Shown: positions 26,046-34,820 of the stretch, piece by piece
Layout: every line of letters begins with the position of its first letter
How positions within the stretch are numbered: the first letter of the stretch is position 1
From: Prevotella sp.
GTDB lineage: Bacteria > Bacteroidota > Bacteroidia > Bacteroidales > Bacteroidaceae
Reading direction: 5' to 3'
NCBI GenBank assembly: GCA_016285075.1
Contig: JAEEQB010000024.1
Location: 1-62,872 of the forward strand
DNA length: 62,872 nucleotides
Position numbers and translations under genes: made by a program
Notes under the pieces: generated by a model
What the model saw: only the letters and a program-made list of their open reading frames with translations
Databases searched by the model: none
Told to the model about the DNA's origin: nothing

Positions 26046-28841
26046 TCACTCACTCTCAGCACTTTTTCCCCACCTGTAGATCCATTTGACGTTGCTGTCA
26101 CATGCACGGAAGACGATGGATTTTTGCTGGTTCTTACTGCCCTTTGGAATGCTTAATTCGAAATCCCATTCGCCGGAAGTGGCTGATTCTGGACGTGTGC
26201 CAACACTCTTACTGCCGACAATGTTGATGAAATTCGCCTCAGTCCTGTAATTGTCATCCTCCCATGCAAGCCATGGTGACTCATTTACATAACAGGTTGC
26301 CTCAGGAGTGGTTCTTTTAACGGTGGCATGCAGGAGAAGCGTTTGACCGCCTTCTATATTTGTTGGCGGGGCTTCAATTGTTGCTACAAACGCTACAGGA
26401 AAGAGTTCTTTGTCATCGTATGGCCCCACAATGCCAAACACTTTTCCACTTTTGCTAATTTGGGTTTCCGATGCGGTATAATCCATGTAAGAACCTATAC
26501 CACCGTTACCCTTTCCGTCACCCACTACGTTCGCATGTGGGTTGACTTCTGTTTTGATTAGCCACCATCTTTCTTTACCAGTGCCTTCGTTGCCTGCTGC
26601 TTTCTGCTTTACTTCCACTCTTACCATCTTGCAGTCGCCTACGAGCGGGTCGTCGTAGTTTGTGCCAAAGACGTAGAAATGTCCCGTACGGTCTGACCCC
26701 GTCTCATTCTTGGCACACACTACGTCTACTGTCTTTTTGTCGCCGTGTGGTGTTACGGTGAGCCAGCCCTGGCCGTCATTGTCGATGACACTACCCAATT
26801 TTTTATAGCCATTGACTGTGACATTGAGTGTGGATGAGCCTCCGTCGCCGTTGAACTCCAGCTTGTCAGGAGATAACGTCAGCGTGCCCTCAGGGTCTTG
26901 AACCACGACGAACGGCACTTTCTGCACCTCATTGGTGCCATACTGCTTGTTCGTGTCGTTGCAGCCGTAGACATAGCATATGGCGCGGCGTTCCTTGCCG
27001 GTCTTGTTCTCTTGAACGGTCACAGAGATGTATTTAAGCCCTTGGTCACACGAAAAGCTAATCCAGCTCTCGTCTTCTTTCTTCTCGGTGAAGGCTCCGA
27101 AATATGGCCATCCGGTAAGGGTGACATAGGTACTCTTGGCATAGTTGTTGTAGGCGAAGTGCAACTCCTCTGGTGACACGATGATACCGCCTTCACTGGC
27201 CTCTTGTAGCACGGTGAGCTTGGCATATTTCTGCACTTTTCCTGCCTTGTCAGTCGCAAGTACGAGTAGAGTGCCTTGCCGATCCTTGCCGGTTTTGTTC
27301 TCTTCCACACTGACTATCATTTTGCCCTTCAGGCTGCTACGGGTAAAGGCTTTAAACCAGCTGGCACTGGGTGCAAATCCTATATAGTGGTAATTGGTGG
27401 AGAAACCTATTGACATGGCATCCTCGCCAGCAGTGAAATCAACAGATTCGCGTGACAAGGTCAGAAAACCGTTGGCTGGCAGTTCATCATTTCCCTCTGT
27501 GATGGTGTTGATGATCACGTTAACGGTCTTTCCCTGAGTGACGTTCACACTGGACTTTCCTATGTTGCCATTGCTGTCAATGCCAGTGATGGTGGCATTC
27601 CCCTTGTCGCCCGACGATATGATTGCTTTGCCCTTGTCATCGGCAAAAGCCACTTTCACTCCACCCGTCGGCGAGTTTACGATATAGATAGTGGCGGGCT
27701 TGCCGTCATTGCCTTCATCACTTACCTGTATCAGGCCCACATTGCTGCCTAGGCTGTTGTTATATATGCTCTCGGCATCGTTGAGGTCTCTCAGTACGGT
27801 CTGGGAGAACAGCTCAGTACTGAAGTTTATGCCCTCATTGAGCAGGTAGGGTGAATCAGCGAAGTTGCCCATTTGCCCTACGATGACGTTGCTTATGGTA
27901 AGCATGGCTTCACGCGCGGAGCCGGCATCGCCCTTGTGCACAGCATTGGCCAGAGAGGTGCTGGCCATACCAATGTCCATTCCGTCCATGAAATTGCCTA
28001 ATATTGGATTCTGGGCTTTTAGAATAATCATGTTGATGTTTCTTCCTGACTCGACCAATGGAACTCCTACCTGATAGACATGCGTCAAGCCTGGAACCCC
28101 TGCGCACATGAGGTTTGCCTCGTCTGCAAATTTCGATTCCGAGCTGCTGTTTTCGTTGCAGAGGTACATATATGTACGGCTGGCGTGGAGGTTATTAAAA
28201 ATGCCTCCACCGAAATCATTGTTATAAACATTAGAGCGCCACTCTTTCCAATCAGTTGCTCCGTAATGCAGTTCCTTGGGGAGAGCATTGTAGGCGGCCT
28301 CCCATTGTTCAGTGTTGGCCATGTTTGGGCGGCGCATCACCTCCATTATCTTCTTATGGCCAGTACCAAGGGCATCGTTTATTTTCTTCAATTCCGTACC
28401 GAGGGCTGTAATGGAAGGGAGACCTCGGGTGGCATCCTGCGTGAGGATGCCCTCGTCGACAAGGTTTTGCATGGCCTCAGTATAGTCATCTGCATTCTCA
28501 TACAGTTCGTAAGCTACTTCAAAGAAACGATCCCAGTCCTCCGCATGATACTCGCCGACATATCCCTTAGAAGCATCGAAGTTGCCTGTCAGGTTCTTGT
28601 ATATCTGCCAGCGTATGTTGGTTACCTTTGCGGCAAACTCAGTAAACTTGCGAATGTCATGTGTGGCTTGCGAAGAGCCAGAATACCTGGCGTCTAAAGA
28701 TGTAGGACTCGAGACCGATGTTGGTACATCGCTAGGCAGGTCTGGCACGGGCGCTTCGTCTTTGTCGCTTTCCCCACAGGCTCCCATTAGCAGAGCCATC
28801 GCTGGCAACAGCAGCCAGAAAGAAATGTTCTTTTTCTTCAT
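26046..28841 (-). CDS. Large surface lipoprotein with three BACON-like domains
   Basis: The start at 28841 gives 931 residues with a lipoprotein signal (LLMGAC, lipidated Cys22). Residues about 40-400 are a helical domain I cannot name. After a stretch with TIYIVNSPTGGVKVAFADDKG come three BACON-like sandwiches of about 90-100 residues (about 465-750). Each has S-x-x-x-(L/V)-x-F near its start and the conserved ENKTG(K/S)(D/E)R motif in the second half. A last beta domain contains W and Y rich strands. BACON domains usually bind glycans or mucin, but no enzyme is attached here. An outer-membrane location is inferred. Confidence 0.75.
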   Translation of the reverse strand: MKKKNISFWLLLPAMALLMGACGESDKDEAPVPDLPSDVPTSVSSPTSLDARYSGSSQATHDIRKFTEFAAKVTNIRWQIYKNLTGNFDASKGYVGEYHAEDWDRFFEVAYELYENADDYTEAMQNLVDEGILTQDATRGLPSITALGTELKKINDALGTGHKKIMEVMRRPNMANTEQWEAAYNALPKELHYGATDWKEWRSNVYNNDFGGGIFNNLHASRTYMYLCNENSSSESKFADEANLMCAGVPGLTHVYQVGVPLVESGRNINMIILKAQNPILGNFMDGMDIGMASTSLANAVHKGDAGSAREAMLTISNVIVGQMGNFADSPYLLNEGINFSTELFSQTVLRDLNDAESIYNNSLGSNVGLIQVSDEGNDGKPATIYIVNSPTGGVKVAFADDKGKAIISSGDKGNATITGIDSNGNIGKSSVNVTQGKTVNVIINTITEGNDELPANGFLTLSRESVDFTAGEDAMSIGFSTNYHYIGFAPSASWFKAFTRSSLKGKMIVSVEENKTGKDRQGTLLVLATDKAGKVQKYAKLTVLQEASEGGIIVSPEELHFAYNNYAKSTYVTLTGWPYFGAFTEKKEDESWISFSCDQGLKYISVTVQENKTGKERRAICYVYGCNDTNKQYGTNEVQKVPFVVVQDPEGTLTLSPDKLEFNGDGGSSTLNVTVNGYKKLGSVIDNDGQGWLTVTPHGDKKTVDVVCAKNETGSDRTGHFYVFGTNYDDPLVGDCKMVRVEVKQKAAGNEGTGKERWWLIKTEVNPHANVVGDGKGNGGIGSYMDYTASETQISKSGKVFGIVGPYDDKELFPVAFVATIEAPPTNIEGGQTLLLHATVKRTTPEATCYVNESPWLAWEDDNYRTEANFINIVGSKSVGTRPESATSGEWDFELSIPKGSKNQQKSIVFRACDSNVKWIYRWGKSAESE

Positions 28842-28871
28842 AGTCAATTTTTTTTGTTCGTAATCTGTAGG

Positions 28872-28950
28872 CAAAGTTAGGCATAATTTCCTGAAGACTG
28901 ACTATCAATTTGCGGGAAACGACTATCAAATCCGAGAATTGTTAGTCGTT
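28872..28950 (-). promoter_or_regulatory. Promoter and operator-like repeats ahead of the BACON lipoprotein
   Basis: Minus strand: 28872-28879 reads TAACTTTG, a -7 box 30 bases ahead of the ATG. Upstream of it GACTATCAA occurs twice (28900-28908 and 28921-28929). The arms AACGACTA (28918-28925) and TAGTCGTT (28943-28950) form an inverted repeat, so a regulator may bind here. Confidence 0.5.
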
Positions 28951-29240
28951 TTTGCTGAAATGTGGATGAGTTAAGTTTCGGGAGTGCGCCCCGAAGGGGG
29001 CAACAGCTGTAAGCCAGACGGGCTGGTCATTGATGTGCGGTTGGCTGCGAGGATGCCCTTGCACCGTCAATGACTGAAATTCGCTTACGTAGTGAACGCC
29101 GTTAAGGCCGAATGTGAACGCTCTTTACAAGGGAAGTGAACCGAGTTGAGAACGGGAGCTAACAAGGTTCACCTACTGAGTGGTTGAGACCAGCGACCAT
29201 CATCGTCACTTCTCTTGTGTCTATGTCGCCGTTACAAACA
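28951..29240. other. Intergenic stretch with a REP-like element, no gene seen
   Basis: No reading frame here is convincing. At 28986-29008 stands a palindromic GCGCCCCGAAGGGGGCAACA-type element followed by GCT, similar to elements at 49914-49935 and 49971-49991. The remainder is mixed sequence with no clear promoter for the minus-strand regulator, which ends here. Confidence 0.5.
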
Positions 29241-30902
29241 TTAGTTTTGGGTGCTTTTGTGCAACCATTCGCGGGGTGTCATGCCAGTAACGGCCTTGAA
29301 ATTTCGGAAGAAAGATGCCTCTGTGCTGAACCCCGATTCAGCAGCCACGTTGGAAGTTTTCATGTCGGACTGCTGGCGCAAAAGTGTCTGGGCGTGACGG
29401 ATTCGGTAGGTGTTGACAAACTGTGAGAAGGTCTGGTTCCGCCTGCTGTTGATGATCTCGCTGACGTAGCTGCTGTTCGTGTTGAGCAGCACAGCCACAT
29501 CTTGCACTTTCAGGTTGCTGCGCAGGTAAAGCTGTTCCTCGTCCATGAGCTGGCAGATACGTTGTAGAAGGGCAGAGTCCTCTACATCCTCGTCTGAAGG
29601 AGAAGATGTTTGGCTGAGTTCGTCTTTCTTAGTTGGTTTTGGTAAGCCTTTGTAGTGGACTTTTACAAGCCAGAAAGTAACAACAGCCCCAATAAACATG
29701 ATGATGAGTAGCCATAGCCACACAGGAAAACCGTTCTTCTCTTGGGCAGGTTTCCCGTTAACGTGAACCAGCCAGACGGTGGCAAGAGGGTCGAAGTTGT
29801 CATGTTTTTGGTTGACACCGCCAGTGATGATCAGGTTGCCGTCGGCTGTCAATACCGGGATGGTGCAACCCATATCATGCATGGGCTCGGTATAGTAGAG
29901 TTTCAGTATAGCCGGAGTCTGAGCATAGCCGATGCTAAGAAAGTAGTAACGGTCGCGTTTGTCGCGGCCTACGACGTAGGCACATTGCTCCTGACGGTCG
30001 GCAATGGCAGGAGAATCATAAAAAATGCTGTCGCCCAAAGGTGCCATTGGTATGGCGCTGCTGGTAGGCAGCATGGTGAATGCAGTATCGCGGACAAGGG
30101 CGATGGCTAGTTGGTTTGAGGAGTTGACCACAGGCAGTAAGTATGACCAGTCACCTTTTTGCTCATTGCCAATGAAACCGGCGTTGCTATTGAAAGAACG
30201 TTCGAAAGGCAACGGGTGCCACATCTCCAATAGCGGTACCTTGAACGGCCCGCCCTTCATGCTGTCAATGATGATACTGTCCAGTGGGCGGTAATGATTG
30301 TCATTGGCACCAAGAATCATGACATCGTTGCCCGACATGCGGAAGATGTAAGGGCATGTGCGTTCCGTTGTCACGTCCTTGACAAAGGAAAAAGCCTTAT
30401 GACCGTCGAACATCTCTATTCCGTCGTGTTCAAAGTGATTGCCGGTGATGACCACCTTGCCACTGTCCAGTTCGATAGCCTGAGCCAGTGTTCGTTTCCG
30501 GTCCAGACAGCCAAAGCCTGAAAAAGTGTGCTCCTTGGGGCTGTACCACTCCACCAGATAGGTCTGCCCGATGCCTATTGGCTCGTTGTGCCCTCCACCA
30601 ATCAAAACGGAATCGGACTTCAGCACCACGGCAAAACCATTGTCGTGTGTATAGACTGTCTGAAGCTGATTCCACTTGCCGTCCTTGTAGTATTCTGCTG
30701 TAGGAGTAGGTTTGAAACCTGTGGTATGTCCACCCACCACCGTCAATTCGCCATCAGCATAGAACATGGAATGCCCGGCACGGGGCATGATCAAGTCGGG
30801 CAGACGCTCAGGTTCTATTCTAAGAAGGGGACAATTGTTGCCGGCAGCAGCTGTAATGACCCATACAGAACATAATACAATAAAGTATAGGACATTTCTC
30901 AT
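29241..30902 (-). CDS. Membrane-spanning AraC-type regulator with an extracytoplasmic kelch-like sensor
   Basis: This 553-residue protein has a signal-anchor-like start (residues 1-20), then about 370 residues with kelch-type beta-propeller signs (repeated GG-H/N pairs such as LTVVGGHTTG, VLIGGGHNEP, VVITGNHFE, LIITGGVNQ). One transmembrane helix (about 392-413) is followed by a C-terminal AraC DNA-binding domain (about 450-553, with NTYRIRHAQ and GFSTEASFFRNFKAVTGMTP). It should sense a ligand in the periplasm and bind DNA directly. It lacks the histidine kinase and receiver domains of hybrid two-component systems. It starts 8 bases after gpsA. Targets are unknown; the nearby BACON lipoprotein operon is one guess. 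Confidence 0.8.
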   Translation of the reverse strand: MRNVLYFIVLCSVWVITAAAGNNCPLLRIEPERLPDLIMPRAGHSMFYADGELTVVGGHTTGFKPTPTAEYYKDGKWNQLQTVYTHDNGFAVVLKSDSVLIGGGHNEPIGIGQTYLVEWYSPKEHTFSGFGCLDRKRTLAQAIELDSGKVVITGNHFEHDGIEMFDGHKAFSFVKDVTTERTCPYIFRMSGNDVMILGANDNHYRPLDSIIIDSMKGGPFKVPLLEMWHPLPFERSFNSNAGFIGNEQKGDWSYLLPVVNSSNQLAIALVRDTAFTMLPTSSAIPMAPLGDSIFYDSPAIADRQEQCAYVVGRDKRDRYYFLSIGYAQTPAILKLYYTEPMHDMGCTIPVLTADGNLIITGGVNQKHDNFDPLATVWLVHVNGKPAQEKNGFPVWLWLLIIMFIGAVVTFWLVKVHYKGLPKPTKKDELSQTSSPSDEDVEDSALLQRICQLMDEEQLYLRSNLKVQDVAVLLNTNSSYVSEIINSRRNQTFSQFVNTYRIRHAQTLLRQQSDMKTSNVAAESGFSTEASFFRNFKAVTGMTPREWLHKSTQN

Positions 30903-30910
30903 AGGCCTGT

Positions 30911-31909
30911 TTACCGGAAGGAATCTGTGAGCAGCTTGATTTCTATTTGAGGCGAAATGCGCTCATACAGGATGTTGTATACAGCATCGAGGATGGGCAT
31001 GTTCACATGGCAGTGGCGGTTGATCTCCTTCATGCATTTGGTACCGAAGTATCCTTCAGCTATCATCTCCATCTCTATCTGTGCAGACTTGACACTATAA
31101 CCCTTGCCGATCATGGTGCCGAAGGTGCGGTTGCGTGAGAAGTTGGAGTAACCGGTGACAAGAAGGTCGCCCATGTAAACAGAGTCGGTGATGTTTCGTT
31201 CCTCATTGGGGTTGATGGTGTTGAGGAACCGGTTCATCTCCTGAACGGCGTTGGACATGAGTACAGCTTGGAAGTTGTCGCCAAACTTCAGACCAGAACA
31301 GATGCCTGCGGCAATGGCATAGACATTCTTCAAGACGGAGGAATATTCTATGCCGATGACATCACTGGAAGTCTTGGTCTTGATATATTCAGAAGAAAGC
31401 ACGTCGGTAAAGGCCTGGGCTTTCTCACGGTCGGCGCAGCCAACAGTAAGGTAGCTCAGACGTTCCAATGCCACCTCCTCGGCATGGCTGGGACCGCCAA
31501 GGCAGGCCAGATAGCTGTAGGGAACGTCGAACACCTGATGGAAGTATTCTGAGCAGACAAGATTGTCATCGGGCACGATGCCTTTGATGGCGGTGATGAT
31601 GAACTTGTCCTTCAACCGTGTCTTCAGCTTTTTAAGGTGGCTCTTGAGATAGGGAGAGGGGACGACGAAGACAAGGGTGTCGTATAGCTGGACAATCTTG
31701 TTGATGTCGCTCTCGAAGTGAATCTCGTCGGTATTGAAGTGGACACTGGTAAGATAACTGGGGTTGTGGCCCATACGCTGGAAGTCGGAGATCTGGTCAT
31801 CACGACGCATATACCAACCGATGTGGTGGGTATGGCCAACGACAATCTTTGCGATTGCCGTTGCCCAGCTGCCGCCACCAATGATTGCTATCTTACCACA
31901 GTCGAACAT
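30911..31909 (-). CDS. gpsA: NAD(P)-dependent glycerol-3-phosphate dehydrogenase
   Basis: The protein has 332 residues. The N-terminal nucleotide-binding loop is GGGSWATAIAK. Later come the VVPSPYLKSHL segment, ITAIKGI near residue 110, LGGPSHAEEVA near residue 140 and the C-terminal domain beginning SSVLKNVYAIAAG, which carries the catalytic lysine of the family. It reduces dihydroxyacetone phosphate to sn-glycerol-3-phosphate for phospholipids. It lies 36 bases downstream of lysS on the same strand. In Bacteroides I recall pgi following gpsA; here a regulator gene follows instead. Confidence 0.95.
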   Translation of the reverse strand: MFDCGKIAIIGGGSWATAIAKIVVGHTHHIGWYMRRDDQISDFQRMGHNPSYLTSVHFNTDEIHFESDINKIVQLYDTLVFVVPSPYLKSHLKKLKTRLKDKFIITAIKGIVPDDNLVCSEYFHQVFDVPYSYLACLGGPSHAEEVALERLSYLTVGCADREKAQAFTDVLSSEYIKTKTSSDVIGIEYSSVLKNVYAIAAGICSGLKFGDNFQAVLMSNAVQEMNRFLNTINPNEERNITDSVYMGDLLVTGYSNFSRNRTFGTMIGKGYSVKSAQIEMEMIAEGYFGTKCMKEINRHCHVNMPILDAVYNILYERISPQIEIKLLTDSFR

Positions 31910-31945
31910 AACTCTAATTGAGAATTGAGAGTTGAGAATCGGGAA

Positions 31946-33673
31946 TTACGCTTGCGCCTTTTCAATCCACTTGGCAATCTCGTCGACGCTCGGCTTCTGA
32001 AGGTCGAGCTTGTACTTCTTGACAATGTCGCCAATCTTCTGCTGCAGGCCTTGGGCCTTTTCACCAGCGATGTTCTGGATGAGGTTGAAACCTGCCTTGC
32101 GGAGCACGGGCACCCATTCTTCTGCGACGCCAATCTCTGCCCACTCGGCGGGTGTGCTCTGAGGAATCTTCTTCTCAGGCTTCATCTGCGGGAAGAACAG
32201 AACTTCCTGGATAAAGGTCTTTCCCGTCATGAGCATGACCAGACGGTCGATGCCGATGCCGATGCCCGATGTGGGAGGCATTCCGTACTGCAGAGCACGA
32301 AGGAAGTCCTGATCGATGATCATGGCTTCGTCGTCGCCCTTGTCGGCAAGCTTCATCTGCTCTATAAAACGCTCTTCCTGATCAATGGGGTCGTTGAGCT
32401 CCGAATAAGCATTGGCCAGCTCCTTACCATTCACCATCAACTCGAAACGCTCGGTGAGTCCGGCCTTTGAGCGGTGCATCTTGGTGAGGGGCGACATCTC
32501 GACAGGATAGTCGGTGATGAAGGTGGGCTGGATGAAGGTTCCCTCGCAGAACTCGCCAAAGAGTTCGTCGATGAGCTTACCCTTACCCATGGTCTCGTCT
32601 ACATCCATGCCCTTTGACTTACAGAAGTCACGGATTTCCTCCTCGGTTTTGCCATTGCAGTCAAAGCCGGTCTTCTCCTGGATGGCCTCAAGGATAGGTA
32701 AACGACGATAAGGTGCCTTGAACGATACGATGTTACCGTCGATCTCGCGCTCAGGCTTGCCGTTGACAGCGATACAGATGGTCTCAAGCAGTTTTTCAGT
32801 AAAAGACATCATCCAGTTGTAGTCCTTATACTGAACGTAGAGCTCCATGCAGGTGAATTCAGGGTTGTGGTTGCGGTCCATACCTTCGTTGCGGAAGTTC
32901 TTTCCAATCTCGTAGACACCCTCGAAACCGCCCACAATGAGGCGCTTAAGATACAACTCGGTAGCGATACGCATGTACATGTCCTGGTCGAGCGCATTGA
33001 AATGGGTGATGAACGGACGGGCAGACGCACCACCGGCTATCATCTGCAGGGTAGGTGTCTCAACTTCGGTATAGCCAGCCTCATCGAGCACCTTACGAAG
33101 GGTACGGATCACAGTAGCGCGCTGCAGGAACGTGTCTTTGACCCCTTCGTTAACCACCAAGTCAACATAGCGCTGGCGATAGCGGAGCTCTGGGTCGTCA
33201 AACTTGTCGTAAGCCACACCGTCCTTGTATTTTACGATGGGCAGTGGCTTAAGGCTCTTGGAGAGCAGCTTCAACTCGGAAGCATGTACGGAGATTTCGC
33301 CGGTCTGGGTCCGGAATACCTTACCCTTCACGCCGATAAAGTCACCAATGTCGAGCAGGCGTTTAAATACATTATTATATAGGTCTTTGTTTTCACCAGG
33401 GCAGAGGTCGTCGCGAGTGATATACACCTGGATGCGGCCCTTGGAGTCCTGCAATTCGGCAAAAGAAGCCTTTCCCATCACACGACGGCTCATCATACGA
33501 CCGGCAATAACCACATCCCAGTCCATGTCGTCCTTGAAATTCTCTTTGATTTCGGTACTGAAAGCATTCGTCGGGTATTCAGCAGCAGGATATGGGTCGA
33601 TACCCATATTGCGCAGCTCCTGCAGACTCTGACGTCTGCCTATTTCTTGTTCACTCAGTTCTAAGACGTTCAT
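31946..33673 (-). CDS. lysS: Lysine--tRNA ligase, class II
   Basis: The start at 33673 (MNVLELSEQEIGRRQ) gives 575 residues; a further 25 upstream codons are open but unlike the family. An OB-fold anticodon-binding domain (about 55-165) precedes the class II catalytic core, with motif 2 in FRNEGMDRNHNPEFTCME and motif 3 in GIGIGIDRLVMLMTG. The C-terminal extension of about 70 residues beyond motif 3 is longer than in E. coli LysS and is usual in Bacteroidota. It charges tRNA-Lys in the cytosol. A TAATTTTG box lies 33 bases upstream. Confidence 0.95.
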   Translation of the reverse strand: MNVLELSEQEIGRRQSLQELRNMGIDPYPAAEYPTNAFSTEIKENFKDDMDWDVVIAGRMMSRRVMGKASFAELQDSKGRIQVYITRDDLCPGENKDLYNNVFKRLLDIGDFIGVKGKVFRTQTGEISVHASELKLLSKSLKPLPIVKYKDGVAYDKFDDPELRYRQRYVDLVVNEGVKDTFLQRATVIRTLRKVLDEAGYTEVETPTLQMIAGGASARPFITHFNALDQDMYMRIATELYLKRLIVGGFEGVYEIGKNFRNEGMDRNHNPEFTCMELYVQYKDYNWMMSFTEKLLETICIAVNGKPEREIDGNIVSFKAPYRRLPILEAIQEKTGFDCNGKTEEEIRDFCKSKGMDVDETMGKGKLIDELFGEFCEGTFIQPTFITDYPVEMSPLTKMHRSKAGLTERFELMVNGKELANAYSELNDPIDQEERFIEQMKLADKGDDEAMIIDQDFLRALQYGMPPTSGIGIGIDRLVMLMTGKTFIQEVLFFPQMKPEKKIPQSTPAEWAEIGVAEEWVPVLRKAGFNLIQNIAGEKAQGLQQKIGDIVKKYKLDLQKPSVDEIAKWIEKAQA

Positions 33674-33705
33674 AATTAATTGTAGATTATTCTTGAAAGT
33701 GGGTG

Positions 33706-33713
33706 CAAAATTA
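33706..33713 (-). promoter_or_regulatory. -7 box of lysS
   Basis: The minus strand reads TAATTTTG, matching TAnnTTTG, 33 bases ahead of the lysS ATG. The -33 element is not clear. It lies back to back with the promoter of the ROK genes. Confidence 0.45.
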
Positions 33714-33773
33714 CTAAAAATATTGCGAAATATGCTATTATTCAACAAATATTTGCAAAAAAAGTGGTTTGTC

Positions 33774-33805
33774 TTTGGTGGTTACGAAAATATTTACTAT
33801 TTTTG
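33774..33805 (+). promoter_or_regulatory. Promoter of the ROK gene cluster
   Basis: TTTG (33774-33777), 20-base spacer, TATTTTTG (33798-33805), then 22 bases to the ATG at 33828. This is a full match to the Bacteroidota promoter and supports the 33828 start, because the earlier in-frame ATG at 33693 lies upstream of it. Confidence 0.75.
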
Positions 33806-33827
33806 CTGCATCTTTACCGATATAACT

Positions 33828-34808
33828 ATGAATCAAACAACAATCAAAGACCGTGTTGTAGGAGTAGACATCAGCCTTGACTGGACTTCGTATGCCATTG
33901 TGGACGTGCGGGGTCAGGTACTTGTGGAAGACCGCTTTGCTACAGAGGACTATCCTGAAATAAATGGTTTTGTTACCCACTTAGCAGAAAGCATAGTCTT
34001 GTTGGTAGAGGCTAACGGCGGATACGAGACCATTCGTTCGGTGGGTATCAGTGCCCCCAGCGCGAACTATCTGACGGGTTGCATAGAGAACTCACCCAAT
34101 ATGCCGTGGAAGGGTATTATTCCCCTTTCAGTCATGTTGAGAGACCAGTTGGGGATGGCTGTTGCCGTAGCTAACAATGCCCATGTGATAGCTTTAGGTG
34201 AGCATGCTTTCGGTTGTGCTCGAGGTATGAATGACTTCATACTTATTACGCTGGGACATGGCATGGGCAGTTGTATCTACTCAAACGGTCAGCCTCATTT
34301 GGGCGTCCATGGTTTTGCCGGTGAGATCGGACATACTTGCATTAACCGCAGTGGAAGGAAGTGTGGCTGTGGTAATGTCGGCTGTCTGGAACAGTATACA
34401 GCAGCGGGAGGCATTGTCCTTACTGCTCAGCAGCTGATGGAAGAAAGTGATAAACCGTCGCTCATGCGGGAAGCAGAGAACCTGACACCAGAGCTCATCG
34501 CCCAATACTGTGACAAGGGTGATGAACTGGCCATAGAGGTCTATCGCCGGACGGGGCAGCTCTTAGGCTTTGGTCTTGCAGGCTATGCCTCAGTACTCAA
34601 TCCGGAGGCAATCGTCTTCACAGGTGGAATCTCCAAAGCTGGTGACTGGCTTCTCAAGCCGGCACATGAGTCGTTTGAGGAACATGTGTTCCATAATATT
34701 GTTGGTAAGGTGAAGTTCCTCGTGTCAACCTTGAACGACCACTACCGCGACATCCTAGGTGCCAGCGTGCTAGCGTGGGAAGTGAAGGAATATTCTTTGT
34801 TTAAGTGA
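33828..34808 (+). CDS. ROK-family protein, copy 1, catalytic aspartate replaced by asparagine
   Basis: This 326-residue ROK (repressor, ORF, kinase) protein has no N-terminal DNA-binding domain, so it has the form of a sugar kinase. The structural zinc site is intact (GHTCIN followed by CGCGNVGCLEQY). The site that is NDA in active ROK kinases reads NNA here: Asn117 (AAT) stands where copies 2 and 3 have Asp117 (GAT). In characterised ROK kinases this Asp is the catalytic base, so copy 1 is probably inactive as a kinase but may still bind sugar. It is the first of three tandem paralogues behind one promoter. Confidence 0.85.
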   Translation: MNQTTIKDRVVGVDISLDWTSYAIVDVRGQVLVEDRFATEDYPEINGFVTHLAESIVLLVEANGGYETIRSVGISAPSANYLTGCIENSPNMPWKGIIPLSVMLRDQLGMAVAVANNAHVIALGEHAFGCARGMNDFILITLGHGMGSCIYSNGQPHLGVHGFAGEIGHTCINRSGRKCGCGNVGCLEQYTAAGGIVLTAQQLMEESDKPSLMREAENLTPELIAQYCDKGDELAIEVYRRTGQLLGFGLAGYASVLNPEAIVFTGGISKAGDWLLKPAHESFEEHVFHNIVGKVKFLVSTLNDHYRDILGASVLAWEVKEYSLFK

Positions 34809-34820
34809 TGAGTGATAACT

